Assembly (NCBI RefSeq): GCF_001421765.1
Contig: NZ_LMLA01000007.1
Span: forward strand, 211,510-275,509
Direction: 5' to 3'
Source: Sphingomonas sp. Leaf32
Lineage (GTDB): Bacteria; Pseudomonadota; Alphaproteobacteria; Sphingomonadales; Sphingomonadaceae
DNA length: 64,000 bases
Both the position numbers and the translations under genes were made by a program. Positions 18,596 through 29,900 of this stretch are shown here, piece by piece. The notes beneath the pieces are model-generated. The model searched no databases. It was not told where the DNA came from and was given only the letters and a program-made list of their open reading frames with translations. Every line of letters begins with the position of its first letter. Position 1 is the first letter of the stretch.

Positions 18596-20326
18596 TTGCG
18601 GAAGCTGGGTTCGGGACGTTGGAAGCTGCTGATGGGGGCGGTCGCGTTGAGCGTTCCCGCAACGGCATGGGCGCAGGTGGCGCCGCTGCCCAGCCGGCAG
18701 GAGGTGACCCCGCCCGCACCCGATCCCGGTCGGACGCCGCGGGCAGAGGTGGACGCACGCGGCGCGTTCGCCATCGGCAACTGCCCGTTCGCGGAGTCGC
18801 CGCTGCGTGTCTCGCTGAACCGCGTCGCCTTCAGCCGCGCCGACGGCGCACCGTTGCAGCCGCAGATCGCCGAGGCGCTGGCGAAGGTGCAGCCGACTAC
18901 CGGCGACCAGTCTATCGCGACGGTGTGTGAAATCCGCGACCGTGCCAATGCCGCGCTGCGGTCCGAAGGGTGGATCGCGTCGGTGCAGATCCCGGCGCAG
19001 GAGATTGCCGACGGCGTCCTGAGGTTGGAGGTGGTGACCGCGCGGATCGTCGAACTGCGCGTACGCGGCGATGCCGGCCGCTACGAACCCCTGCTGCGCC
19101 AGCGCCTCGCGCGAATTCAGGCGATGGACCCGCTGAACGAGCGGGAGGCCGAACGGCTGCTGCTGCTGGCGGGCGACGTGCCGGGGCTGGACGTCGCGCT
19201 GTCGCTGCGCGCTTCGGGCGGCAAGCAGGGCGACGTGATCGGCGACCTGACGGTCAGTTCGCGCCGGTTTGCGCTGTTCGCCAATGTGCAGAATTATAAT
19301 TCTGCGTTGCTCGGTCGGGAAACCGTCTATGCGCGTGGCGAATTGTACGGGCTGACCGGGCTGGGCGACATCACCTATCTGGGCGCGTCGGCGGCGGTCG
19401 ATTTCCCCGAACAGTTCATCGTGCAGGGCGGGCATATCTTCGAGGTCGACAGTGCCGGCACCAGTTTCGGTGCGCGCGCGACCTATGCCTGGTCGCGGCC
19501 CGATCTGGGCGCGCTCGACCTGCGCACCAACACGCTGATCGCGGGGTTCGACGTGGCGCGGCCGCTGGCGCGATCGATCCGGTCGAACGCGCGGGTGCGC
19601 GGGGGGCTGGACTATATCGATCAGGTGTCGCGCGTCGGTGGCGGTCGCGATGCGGTGACGCTGACCCGCGACAAGCTGCGCGTGGTGTTCGTCGGGTTGG
19701 ACGGCGACCGGCAGTTCGTCGACGCGAACGGCAATGTCTGGCTATCAATCGCGGCCAGTGGCGAACTGCGCAAGGGGTTGGGCGTCCTCGACGCCAGCGC
19801 GCGCGGGTTCGGCAGCGGCACCCTGACGTCGCGGCTCGACGGCAATCCCCAGGCGCTGGTGTTCCGCAGCGCCCTCGACGCGACGGTGCGGATGGGGCCG
19901 GTATTCAGCGTGGCGGCGCAGGGGCAGTTCCAATGGTCGAACGACCCGCTGCTCAATTACGAGGAGTTCGCGCTGGGCAGCCTGACGATCGGGCGGGGCT
20001 ACGACCCCGGTTCGAACAGCGGCGATCACGCGGTCGGCGGCCGGTTCGAGGCGCGGGCGGACGTTCCGTTGTGGTCGCCGGTGCAGGCGCAGTTCTTCGG
20101 TTTCTACGACCATCTGTACCTGCGCAATCTCGACCGCACCGCGATCGAGGGGCCGCGTAATTTCAAGAGTGCGGGGGGGGGCGTCCGGCTGTCGCTGCCC
20201 GGCAGCGTCGTGCTCGACGTCGCCTATGCCAAGCCGCTCGACAAGGCGCTGTTGCTCGACGAACGTCGTCCACCGGCACGTGTGCTCGTTTCGTTGACCG
20301 CGCAGTTGCGCGATCGCGCCCGATAG
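18596..20326 (+). CDS. Two-partner secretion outer-membrane transporter TpsB (ShlB/FhaC/HecB family)
   Basis: The 576-residue protein starts at TTG 18596 behind AAGGGGGAG. It has a signal peptide ending TAWA-Q, a Pro-rich segment, POTRA domains (about 60-215; the segment with ATVCEIRDRANAAL and GYI-like SEGWIASVQIP) and a C-terminal 16-strand-type barrel. The conserved lid-loop motif appears as IGRGYDP with R467-G468-Y469. It should export the TpsA protein encoded 9 bp downstream. It follows the lipoprotein gene by 64 bp in the same direction, so the TPS genes may be cotranscribed with the effector-like pair. Confidence 0.92.
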   Translation: MRKLGSGRWKLLMGAVALSVPATAWAQVAPLPSRQEVTPPAPDPGRTPRAEVDARGAFAIGNCPFAESPLRVSLNRVAFSRADGAPLQPQIAEALAKVQPTTGDQSIATVCEIRDRANAALRSEGWIASVQIPAQEIADGVLRLEVVTARIVELRVRGDAGRYEPLLRQRLARIQAMDPLNEREAERLLLLAGDVPGLDVALSLRASGGKQGDVIGDLTVSSRRFALFANVQNYNSALLGRETVYARGELYGLTGLGDITYLGASAAVDFPEQFIVQGGHIFEVDSAGTSFGARATYAWSRPDLGALDLRTNTLIAGFDVARPLARSIRSNARVRGGLDYIDQVSRVGGGRDAVTLTRDKLRVVFVGLDGDRQFVDANGNVWLSIAASGELRKGLGVLDASARGFGSGTLTSRLDGNPQALVFRSALDATVRMGPVFSVAAQGQFQWSNDPLLNYEEFALGSLTIGRGYDPGSNSGDHAVGGRFEARADVPLWSPVQAQFFGFYDHLYLRNLDRTAIEGPRNFKSAGGGVRLSLPGSVVLDVAYAKPLDKALLLDERRPPARVLVSLTAQLRDRAR

Positions 20327-20335
20327 GAAATCCCG

Positions 20336-23300
20336 ATGCCCGTCGTCGCCACCGCTCGCCGCCTTCGTGCCGTCCTCGCGCTCACCACCGCCTGCGGTGC
20401 GCTGTATCCGGCGCTCGCCATGGGGCAGAGCGGGCAGGTACGCCTGCCGACCGAAAGCGACGTGCGCGACGTGCGGACCGACGGGTTGCGCCCCGACTTT
20501 CGCGATAGCAGCGACAAGTTGCGGGTCGACCTGCGCGGGCGGAACACCGTCATCGACTGGAACGGGTTCAACATCCCGGAGGGCAAGGAGGTCGATTTTA
20601 CCGACGGGCGCCTGCTGGGCAGTCTGCGCGGCGACATCGCGGTGCTGAACCGCGACGTATCGAGCAAGCCGTCCCAATTGCTGGGCAAGCTCAGCAGCGA
20701 TCCCAACGTCGCGGTATGGGTGCATAACGCGAACGGCATTCTGGTCGGATCGAAGGCGGCGTTCAACACCGGGTCGCTGGTGCTGACCACGCTCGACATC
20801 GCGCCGGAAGATTTCGTCCGGGCGGGCGACAGCTACCGGTTGCAGGCGAACGCCGGCAGCCAGGCGGCGATCATCGTCGAACAGGGCGCGAAGCTGCGCG
20901 TCGATGGCAGCACCCGTGGCCTCGTGATGCTGGCCCCGAAAATCGACGCCCATGGCGAATTCGTGGCGGAGGGGCAGGACGTCGCGTTCGTGACGGCCAG
21001 CGACGTGACGCTCGACTATCGTTCCGGCAGCCCGTTGTCGGTGACGCTGAACCGGGGCAGCGCGGTCGCCGGGACCAGCCAATATGTTCGCGGCACGGTG
21101 GCGGGCAACAACGCGATCTTCGCGCTGGCGTCGCAGAATACGCTGACGGATTCGCTGTTGCAGGTGTCGGCGGCGGTGACCACTGCCAGTACCGGATCGC
21201 GCGGGATCGTCCTGTCGGCGGGCGTGCCGACGACGGCGGTCGGCGGCATCACCGTCGCGGGCGATGCGGCGGCGACCGGCGGGGTCGCGCGGCTGCTGGT
21301 CGACGGGGCGCTCCGCACCGATAATCGTGACGCCGACATCGTTGCCGGGGCCAGCGGCGCGGTGACGCTTGGCGGGGCCGTGCAGACCCGCGACCGGCTG
21401 AGCGTAACCTCGGGCGCGGCACTGCGCGTTGCCGGCAACGTCACGGCCGGCGGCGATATAGTATTGTCCGGGCGTGGCGTGACGCTGGGTGCGACCGATC
21501 CGGTGACGCAGCGCGCGGGCGGGCAGTTCCAGGTGCGTTCGACCGATGGCGATATCGTCGGGATCGGTGCCGTGACATTGCGGTCGGGCGATACCGGTGA
21601 TGCGGGCCTGTCGTTCGAAACGCTGGGCAGCAGCGCGGGCAATATCGTACTCGGCAGTCGCAGCCGGTTGATCGCCGGCGACGACCGGCGCGGCGGCCTG
21701 ACGCTCACGCGGCGCGACAGTGCGAACACGATCGACATCGGGACGGTCGAGGCGCGGACGCTGCGTGGCGCGGTCGGCAGCGGCGTGATCGGCACCGGCG
21801 ACGTGAACGTGCGCGAGGCATTGTCGATCGGCGGCACGAACGTGGTGACCGGTGCGCTATCGTCCGATCGCGCGATCGACGTGCGCGGGAGCGGCACGGT
21901 GACGACCGGTGCCATCGCCGGCGGTGCGGGCGTCAGCGTCGTCGCGGGCGGAGCGCTGACCATCGGTGGCGATGTCACGGCGGCCGACGATGTGGTCCTG
22001 CGGGGTGCATCGGTGACGCTGGGCGGCTCGGCGCTGCGCAGTGGCGGCGCGATCGACGTAACGGCGCTGAACGGCGGGATCGCGGGATCGCGTGCGCTGA
22101 CGATCGCATCGACCAGCGGCCAGCGCAGCGACGTCATCAAGCTGCAGGCGGCGGGTGCGCAGGGTATCGTGCTGGCCGATGGTAGCACGATCACCGGCGG
22201 CAGCAACCGCGCGCTCGACGTGCGGGTGTTCGCGGCCAGCGAGGCACCGGTCAAGCTGGGCGACGTGACGGCGCGGTCGCTGGGGAGCATCGCCGCGTTG
22301 GACGGCGATACCGCAGCGGGCGGTGCGTTTCGGTCGGCGGGATCGCTGACGTTCGGGCGGCTCGACCTGACGAACGGCTTCGCGGCCGAAAGCACCGGCG
22401 GCAACCTGACGGTCGGGCGGATTTCGATCGCGGGCGCATTGCAGGGGATCGATCTGCGCGCGGCCGGCACGCTGTCGGTGCAGAACGATATCAGCACCAG
22501 CGGCGCGGTGACCCTGGCGAGCGGCACGGGATTGACGCTGGGCGCGATCGAGAGTCGCGACCGTGCGGTGACGCTGACCAGCGGCGGGACATTGCGGGCC
22601 GATCGGCTGACGGGCGCGACCGGCGTTATGGCCAGCGGAAGCGCCGTGACGCTGGGCGAGGTGCGCGGTGGCAGCGGCGCGGTGTCGCTGACCGCAGGTT
22701 CGGGCGACCTGTCGCTCGCCAGTGCCACCGGGCGCAGTGTCGCGCTGAACGCCGGTGGCGGGATCGGCGTTGCGGGTTCGCTGACCAGCGATGCGGGCGC
22801 GGTCGATGTCGGTGCCGCCCGCGCGATCGCGGTCGCGGGTGCGGTCCGCACCATGGGCGGCAATGTCCGTATCGCCTCGACGGGTGGCGCGGTGGCGGTG
22901 ACGGGCGGGCTGACGTCAGACGGCGCGGCGACGCTGTCGGGATCGGCGATCACGCTGGGCGGTACGCAGGCCGCGCGCGGCGCCTATCGCGCCACGGCGT
23001 CGGCAGGCGGCATTACGCGCGGCGGCACCGGCCTGTCGATCCGGGCCGACAGCGATTCCAGCGGCGGCGAAGAGGTGACGCTGAGCGCGGCGGGCGGGGC
23101 GATTGATCTGGTTGACACGCGGATCGGCGCGGGCGGCACGGTGCGGCTGACCACCGATGGCGGGGGGATCGACGTCGGCGCCGTCGAGGCGGCCGGGCTG
23201 GTGGCCACCGGGGCAACGGCCACCGGTTCGGTGATCCGGACCGGCGACCTGACGGTCGGCGGGCCGGTCACGCTCCGCGCGGCGGGAGATGTAACGACGG

Positions 23301-26300
23301 GATCGATCGCGACCGATGGCGCGGTGACGTTGGCAGGTAACGCGGTGCGCTTCGGCAATATGCGTGGCGCCAGCCTGTCGGCGATCGCCACCGGTGGCCC
23401 GGTAAACGGGGGCGCGATCGATACGAGCGGCGGCGTACAGGTGCAGGCGGCGAACGGCGCACTCACGCTGGGGCGCGTCGCGACGACGCAGGGGGACGTG
23501 GCGTTGAGTGCGCTGGGCCCGGTCTTCGTACAGGGCGTGGCGTCGGGCGGTACGGCATCGGTCGTCGGTACGGGGGCGGGCAACGATGTCTCGATCGCCG
23601 ATGGCGTCGGCGCCAATGGTGCGGTGACGGTGCGGTCGGGACGCGACATCCGTACGCCGTTCGTCCGCAGCGCGACCGGTGCGCTGACGGTGGCTGCGCC
23701 CAATGGCCGGCTGGCGGGCTTCGTCGCCGGGACCGGCACCAGCCTGTCGGCCGGGGCGGGGCAGCCCTTTTCGCTGACGGTCGGCACCGATGCGGTGCTG
23801 GGCGACGTGGTGGGCGGCAATATCGCGATCACCGCGACGGCGATCACCGCCAACCGGATCGATGGCGGCGCGCTGCCCGTCGCGCTGAACGCGACGGTCG
23901 GCGACCTGACCGTGACCGGACCGGTGACCGGCAGCACCGTGTCGCTGACGGCGGCGGGACGGGCGCTGCTCGGATCGGTTGATGCGTCAGGCGCGGTGAC
24001 GCTGGGCGGGGCGCAGGGATTGTCGTTCGGCCGGGTATCGGGCGCGTCGATCAGCGCGACCGGCGGCGCGATCCGCGGAACCGCGTTGGCATCGAGCGGA
24101 ACGGTCGCGTTGCGCGGTGGCGATGTCGCGCTCGACCGGGTCGACGCGGGCGCCTTGACGGCCGATGCGACCGGCACGCTGGCGATCGGCACGGTACAGG
24201 CGACCGGCGATGCGACGCTGAGCGGCGCGGCGGCCAATTTCGGCGACGTCACTGCCGGCGGCGCACTGGGTATCGCCACGACCGGCGCGCTGCGCTTCGG
24301 CCGATTGACCGGTCAGGCCGTCGCGGCGACCGCACAGGGCGGGGCGCTGGAGGGAACGGCGGTGGTCGCGCGCGGCGATGCGACCGTGGCCGGACAGTCG
24401 GTCGACGTCGGTTCGATCGACAGCGGCGGGGCGCTGTCGGCGAGGAGCGCCGCCGCATTGGCGATCGGCACGGTCAGGACGACGGGCGATGCGGTGCTCG
24501 CTGCGGGCACGACCGGCAGTTTCGGCACGGTGACCGCCGGCGGTGCGCTGCGCGCGACCTCGGCCGGGGCGCTGCGGTTCGATCGGTTCGCGGGGCGGAG
24601 TGTCACCGCCACGTCGCAGGGCGGGGCGCTGACCGGCGGAACGGTCAACGCGACCGGCGATGTCGCGTTGGGCGGCCAGTCGGTCGAGATCGGACCGGTC
24701 GAGGGTGGCGGATCGCTGATCGCCGATGCGACGGGCGGCGGGCTGCGGCTCGGGACGATCGCGATGGGTGGCAATGTCACGGCCCGCGCCACGGGTGCGG
24801 CGACGTTGGCGAATGCGGTGACGGCCGGTGGCGCATACCGGGTGACAGCCGGTTCGATTGCGCTGGATGGCAGCCAGCGGGCGGGCGGCGAGGTCCGGCT
24901 GATCGCGACCGGCGGCACGATCGGCGGCGGATCGGGGCTGACGCTCGCCAGCGGAACCGCTGCCGGTACCGCCGCAGGCGCGGCACCGGTCGTGCTCGAC
25001 GCGAGCGCGGGCATCGACCTGTCGGGCGCGACGCTGCGGGTCGGTGCGGGATCGGCGCTGGCGGTGCGGGCCGGGCGGGGGCAGGCGATCCGCCTGGGAT
25101 CGGTCGAGGCCGGATCGCTGGGCGGGTTCGACGGCAGCGCGCCGGTCGACCGGCTGACGCACGATGCGAGCGTGACGACCGGCGACCTGAAGGTCGGACG
25201 GGTGGCGATGACGCTGACCGGCGGCGACCTGACCACCGGGCGGGTCACGGCGACGGGGGCGGTATCGCTGATCGCGACCAACGGGTCGGTCCGGGGCGGC
25301 GACCTGAGCGCCGGTATGCTGGAGGCGCGGGCGGGGTCGACGCTGGCGCTGGGCACGGCGACGGTCGGCGGGACCGCCACGCTGGAGGCCGGCACGATCG
25401 ACCTGCGGTCGCTGACCGCGCAGGCGCTGACGATCAGGACCGCCGGAACCCTGGGAGATACGGGGGGTGGCGCGACGGCGCTGCGCACGACCGGCGGCGA
25501 CCTGACGGTGGAGGCCGGTACGGCGCGGCTGGCCGGCGTCGAATCGGCCGGATCGGCGACGCTGCGGGGCGGCGCGATTGAGGTGCGCGAGCGGTTGTCG
25601 GCGGCGCGGGCGTTGCTGGTCGAGGCGCGGTCGGCGCTGACCCTGCAGAACGCGGCGGCGGGCGGTGACCTGTCGCTGACCTCGGCGGGCGCGGTCAATG
25701 CGGGCGAGGTTACGGCGGGCGGTGCGCTGTCGGTCGACGGGGTCGGGGTCACGCTGGGCGCGGTGCGCGCCGGCGGAGCGTTGAAGGCGACCAGCAGCGG
25801 GGGACTGTCGCTGGCATCGGGCAGCGGGAACGGCATCGCCCTCGACGCGGCGGGGCTGGTGCGCGCGGGGGCGCTGACCGGCGGGCCGTCCGTGTCGATC
25901 CGTGGCGCCGATGCCGAATTGTCCGGGGCGATCCGTGGGTCCAACGTGCGCTTCGCCACCCGCGACCCGGCGACGACGGCGCTCAGGATCGGCGACGGAA
26001 CGGGCTCGACCGGATTCCGGCTGTCGGCGGCGGAGGTCGCGCAGGTCGCGGCCGATACGCTGGCGTTCGACGGCGGCGCGGGAACGATGGAAATCGGCAG
26101 CGTGACGCTGGCGACCGAAGTCGGGCGGGCGGTCGAGATGCTGTCGACCGGCGATGTGCGCGTGACCGGACAGGTGCGGGCGAGCGGCACCGGACGCAGT
26201 GTCCGCATCGGTGGCGACGGGGCGAACGGCAATGCCGCGACGATCCACCTGATCGCCACCAGCGATGCGGGCGGGCGGCTGTTGCTGGGCGACAACGATC

Positions 26301-26980
26301 TCGACCTGCGGGGCAACCGGATCGCGGCGGGGTTGGCGCCGGGATTCCTTGACACGCTGGCACCGGGCGATGCCGGGCGGGCGCAGGCGCAGGTGCTGAT
26401 TGGCAATCCCAATTCGGCGCTGTACAATACGCAGCTGGGCGGCGGGTTCTTCGCACCCGATGCGACGACGATGATCGCCGCCCGGTCGCTCACCGTCCGC
26501 TTCGGCGACTATGCGCTGTTCCAGAATACGGCGGTGCCCGGTCGGTCGTCGGGCGTCACCGTCGGGTCGCTGGCCGCGCCGGTCACGCCTGCGCTGCGCA
26601 TCGCGACCTTCGGCACTCCGTCGACCGCCAGCTTCGCATTCTTCGGCGAGATCAACGGGATAACCGGGGCGGGGGCGGCGTTGTTGGGGAATCCGGTGAT
26701 CGATATTCAACCGGCGCTGTTGCCCAACAGCCGGATCAACGGCTGTCTGGCCGGATCGGGCGCGGGGTGTCTGACGACCATCGTCATCCAGCCGACACTG
26801 CAGGTGTTCGACTGGGACAGCCAGGCGGTGTTCGGCATCCTGCAGGACGTGTCGTTGCCCTTCACCCCGATCATCGGCGGCAACAACGAAGCGTTGCTGA
26901 GCGACCTGCCGGCACTGTCGCCCGAGACCCCCGCCGATGCCGCCGCCCCCGCCCCGACTCTGCAGGAGCCGAAACCTTGA
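20336..26980 (+). CDS. Very large TpsA-type exoprotein with filamentous-haemagglutinin N-terminal domain (2214 aa)
   Basis: It has a signal peptide (1 to about 31), then a TPS secretion domain (about 33-280) with VIDWNGFNIPEGKEVDF and NANGILVG at 131-138, the place of the usual NPNGI motif. The body of roughly 1750 residues is Gly/Ala/Thr/Val-rich beta-helix, including a 93-residue unit repeated at nucleotides 24179-24457 and 24458-24736 with part of a third. The mature chain has only two cysteines, C2137 and C2145, 69 residues from the C-terminus, an arrangement known to anchor HMW1-type adhesins to their transporter. The tail is acidic and Pro-rich. No C-terminal toxin domain like that of CdiA is visible. 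It is probably a surface-exposed adhesin or matrix protein exported by the TpsB next door. Confidence 0.9.
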   Translation: MPVVATARRLRAVLALTTACGALYPALAMGQSGQVRLPTESDVRDVRTDGLRPDFRDSSDKLRVDLRGRNTVIDWNGFNIPEGKEVDFTDGRLLGSLRGDIAVLNRDVSSKPSQLLGKLSSDPNVAVWVHNANGILVGSKAAFNTGSLVLTTLDIAPEDFVRAGDSYRLQANAGSQAAIIVEQGAKLRVDGSTRGLVMLAPKIDAHGEFVAEGQDVAFVTASDVTLDYRSGSPLSVTLNRGSAVAGTSQYVRGTVAGNNAIFALASQNTLTDSLLQVSAAVTTASTGSRGIVLSAGVPTTAVGGITVAGDAAATGGVARLLVDGALRTDNRDADIVAGASGAVTLGGAVQTRDRLSVTSGAALRVAGNVTAGGDIVLSGRGVTLGATDPVTQRAGGQFQVRSTDGDIVGIGAVTLRSGDTGDAGLSFETLGSSAGNIVLGSRSRLIAGDDRRGGLTLTRRDSANTIDIGTVEARTLRGAVGSGVIGTGDVNVREALSIGGTNVVTGALSSDRAIDVRGSGTVTTGAIAGGAGVSVVAGGALTIGGDVTAADDVVLRGASVTLGGSALRSGGAIDVTALNGGIAGSRALTIASTSGQRSDVIKLQAAGAQGIVLADGSTITGGSNRALDVRVFAASEAPVKLGDVTARSLGSIAALDGDTAAGGAFRSAGSLTFGRLDLTNGFAAESTGGNLTVGRISIAGALQGIDLRAAGTLSVQNDISTSGAVTLASGTGLTLGAIESRDRAVTLTSGGTLRADRLTGATGVMASGSAVTLGEVRGGSGAVSLTAGSGDLSLASATGRSVALNAGGGIGVAGSLTSDAGAVDVGAARAIAVAGAVRTMGGNVRIASTGGAVAVTGGLTSDGAATLSGSAITLGGTQAARGAYRATASAGGITRGGTGLSIRADSDSSGGEEVTLSAAGGAIDLVDTRIGAGGTVRLTTDGGGIDVGAVEAAGLVATGATATGSVIRTGDLTVGGPVTLRAAGDVTTGSIATDGAVTLAGNAVRFGNMRGASLSAIATGGPVNGGAIDTSGGVQVQAANGALTLGRVATTQGDVALSALGPVFVQGVASGGTASVVGTGAGNDVSIADGVGANGAVTVRSGRDIRTPFVRSATGALTVAAPNGRLAGFVAGTGTSLSAGAGQPFSLTVGTDAVLGDVVGGNIAITATAITANRIDGGALPVALNATVGDLTVTGPVTGSTVSLTAAGRALLGSVDASGAVTLGGAQGLSFGRVSGASISATGGAIRGTALASSGTVALRGGDVALDRVDAGALTADATGTLAIGTVQATGDATLSGAAANFGDVTAGGALGIATTGALRFGRLTGQAVAATAQGGALEGTAVVARGDATVAGQSVDVGSIDSGGALSARSAAALAIGTVRTTGDAVLAAGTTGSFGTVTAGGALRATSAGALRFDRFAGRSVTATSQGGALTGGTVNATGDVALGGQSVEIGPVEGGGSLIADATGGGLRLGTIAMGGNVTARATGAATLANAVTAGGAYRVTAGSIALDGSQRAGGEVRLIATGGTIGGGSGLTLASGTAAGTAAGAAPVVLDASAGIDLSGATLRVGAGSALAVRAGRGQAIRLGSVEAGSLGGFDGSAPVDRLTHDASVTTGDLKVGRVAMTLTGGDLTTGRVTATGAVSLIATNGSVRGGDLSAGMLEARAGSTLALGTATVGGTATLEAGTIDLRSLTAQALTIRTAGTLGDTGGGATALRTTGGDLTVEAGTARLAGVESAGSATLRGGAIEVRERLSAARALLVEARSALTLQNAAAGGDLSLTSAGAVNAGEVTAGGALSVDGVGVTLGAVRAGGALKATSSGGLSLASGSGNGIALDAAGLVRAGALTGGPSVSIRGADAELSGAIRGSNVRFATRDPATTALRIGDGTGSTGFRLSAAEVAQVAADTLAFDGGAGTMEIGSVTLATEVGRAVEMLSTGDVRVTGQVRASGTGRSVRIGGDGANGNAATIHLIATSDAGGRLLLGDNDLDLRGNRIAAGLAPGFLDTLAPGDAGRAQAQVLIGNPNSALYNTQLGGGFFAPDATTMIAARSLTVRFGDYALFQNTAVPGRSSGVTVGSLAAPVTPALRIATFGTPSTASFAFFGEINGITGAGAALLGNPVIDIQPALLPNSRINGCLAGSGAGCLTTIVIQPTLQVFDWDSQAVFGILQDVSLPFTPIIGGNNEALLSDLPALSPETPADAAAPAPTLQEPKP
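24179..24736 (+). repeat. Internal 279-bp (93-residue) direct repeat in the tpsA gene
   Basis: Copy 1 (24179-24457) and copy 2 (24458-24736) both encode the order LAIGTV, FG-VTAGGAL, GALRF, QGGAL, GQSV. Partial similarity continues after 24740 (LRLGTI, ANAVTAGGAYRVT). This is a coding beta-helix duplication that is more recent than the rest of the body. Confidence 0.75.
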
Positions 26981-29900
26981 TCCGTAGCCGTATTGCCCCG
27001 TTATTGTCGGGTGCCGCTGCCGCCGTCCTTGCCGGCTGCACCGCCACGCCGCCGGCACGGCTCGACAGTTTCAACCTGGGCAGCAATGCGGCGGGTGAGC
27101 GGTGTTCGGCGGCGCGCAACTGGGGCGATGCGGCGACGCCCGACCCGTTCTCGCGCGCCTACGCCATCACCTGTTCGAGCGTCGCGGCCAGCCGCCCGCT
27201 GGGCAGCGTCCGGATCGTGCCGGTCGAGCCGGCGGCGGTGGCGGCACTGGATGCGCAGTTCGATTGCGCCGACCGACGCGACGTGACGATCGCCGGCACC
27301 CCGGCGACGGCCGGGCGCTGTTTCGACCGGCAGACCGGGCTGGAATCGATCCGGCTGGACCTGACGCGCGGGCAGCGGCGCTATGTCGCGGCGGGTGCGC
27401 CCGCGATCTTGCCGCAGGTGGAGGAGGCGCTGACCATCGCCGCCGGGCTGCGCCGACCGGCTGTCGCCGCGACCTATGTCGCGACCGCCAGCGTCGATGC
27501 CGCCACGCTGCCGCCGCGCGCCGGCAGCGTGCCGGCCGATACGTTGCCGCTTCCCGAAGCGACCGCCAGCGCCGCGCTGACGCAGGGGATCGCGCTCAAT
27601 CACAAGGGGCTGCATGTCGACGCGTCGCGCGTGCTTAACGACGCGCTGACCCGGCTGACCCCGGATGCACCGCCGGCGTTGCAGGCCGAATTGCTGCTGG
27701 AAGCGGGACTTGCCGATTCCAACATCCGGTTCCCCGATGCCGCCGCCCAGCATTTCGAGGCGGCGCGGGTGATCTTCGTCGCGGTGCCGGCGGCGCGGAC
27801 GCCGTTCCTGCTGCGCAAGCTCGACACCTATCGCGCGCTGGACGCGATCAACCGGGGTGCCTTTGCCGAGGCGCTGGCGACGCTCGATCGTACCGGCGGG
27901 ATGCCGGGTGCGACCGACCGGCCGCTGGAGGATGCCGCGACGCTGGTCGCGCTGAACCAGCCGGCGGCGGGCGACCGGGGAATGCCGGCGCTGGCCGATA
28001 CGGCGCAGCTGTCGCGCCTCGTCCTCGATGCGCAGTCGCATTACGCCCGCAGCATCGCGCTGCTGGGGCAGGGCGACCGGGCCGGCGCGCTGCGCGAAAT
28101 CGATGCCGCCGCCGGCATCTATCGCCCGTTGACCAACGAGCGGCTCGACCAGACGCAGCTCTATTGGCTCGGCGCACGGATCGCCCGGCAACAGGGGCGG
28201 CTGCGCGCACAGGCAGGCGAGTATCGCGCCGCGCTCGACCATTATACTACGACCGTCGACCTGCTGCGGCGCGGGTCGATCGCCAATGCGGGCACCGGCA
28301 GCGAGCCGGCGATCGCCGAGGCCGAGCTGGAACGCGCGGCGGTCTATGCCCGGGCCGGTGCGTCGCGGGCCGACGCACGTAGCGCGTTTCGCGATGCGGT
28401 CGATGCGGTCATCGCGTCGGGCGGGACCGCGCCCGGCGGTGCGATCGGCATGGAGGATTATCTCGACCTGCTGGTCGCCGAATCCGCCAAACCTGCGGCG
28501 GACACCTACGACCTGTTCTTCCGCGCGGTGCAGGCGGCGGGTGAACCGGCGGTCGCGCGGCAGATCACCGAGTTGCGCAACGTCGTCACCGCCGACCCGG
28601 CCGTCGGCGCGGCGGTGCGCGAGCGGGCCGATCTGGAGCGCGAACTCACCCGGCTTAGCTATGCGCTGTCGAGCGGCGGGGAGGGCGCGCCGGGCAGCTC
28701 CACGGCGGAATTGAACCGCGCGCGCGAAACGGCGGAGAACCGGCTGCTCGCGGTCGATGCGCAGCTTGCTGCCGATCCGCGCTATCGCACGCTCGACGAA
28801 AGCCCGGCGACGCTGGCCGAACTGCGCACCGCGTTGCGGCCGGGCGAAACGTTCCTGAAGCTCACCACGCTTAACCGCCGCATCTACGGCATGGTCGTGA
28901 CCGCCGACCGGACCTATCTGTATCAGGTCGCGGAAAGCGAGGCGGCGCGCGGCGCGGTGCTGCAACTGGCCGAACAGCTGCGCGCGTCGATCGACGGCGA
29001 TCTGGCGCTGGGCAAGCTGGTGCCGTTCGACGAGGCGCGCGCCTATACCCTTTATCGGTTGGTCAGTGGACCGGCGGCACCGGTGCTGGCCGGATCGCGG
29101 GCGATCGTGGTCGATCCGTCGGGACCGCTGCAACAACTGCCGGTCGGGGTGCTGGTCACGCGCTATACCCCCGACGCGCCGGACGCACCCCGGCGCGATC
29201 CGTTCGATTTTTCGCGCACCGCGTTCCTTGCCGCCACTGCGTCGATCTCGACCGCCTTGTCGCCGAGATCCTTCCTGGTGTCGCGCGCGTTGCCGGCGTC
29301 GCGGGCGCAACGGGCGTTTCTGGGCCTTGGCCAGAACCAGCCGGGATCGCCCGTGCCCGCGCCCGGCGCGAACGGAGCGATACGGGTAGGGTTCGGCTGC
29401 ATGGTCGCCGCCGACCGGCTGGGCGCGATCGCCCGGTCGCTCAAACCGATCGACGGGCGCGAACTGACCATCGCCGCCGGCGCGCTGGGCACCCGCGATG
29501 CACAGTTCGTCACCGGCGCGGCGTTCAGCGATACTGGGGTCGAGGGCCGCAGCGATCTCGACCAATATGAGGTCGTGCATTTCGCGACGCACGGTATCGA
29601 GGAAGGGCTGTGGGGCTGTTCCAAATCGCCCCCCGCGCTGGTCACGTCGTTCGGGCAGCCGGGATCGGACGGGCTGCTCGACTTTTCCGAAATCGCGAAG
29701 CTGAAGTTCGACGCCAATCTGGTCGTGCTGTCGGCATGTGACACGGCGGCGGGCGTGCGGGGCGAGGCGCTGCGCCGCGCGATCGGGCAGGAAGGACCGG
29801 GATCGACGCTGGAGGGGTTGGTGCGGGCGTTCCTGACCGCCAATGCGCGGTCGGTCCTCGCCACCTATTGGCAGGTATCGGCGGAGCGGGAGAGCACCGA

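Noticed and set aside
20336..26980. CdiA-type contact-dependent inhibition toxin
   Set aside because: There is no VENN-like junction or variable C-terminal toxin domain, and no small immunity gene downstream; the C-terminus is a Pro/Ala-rich tail.
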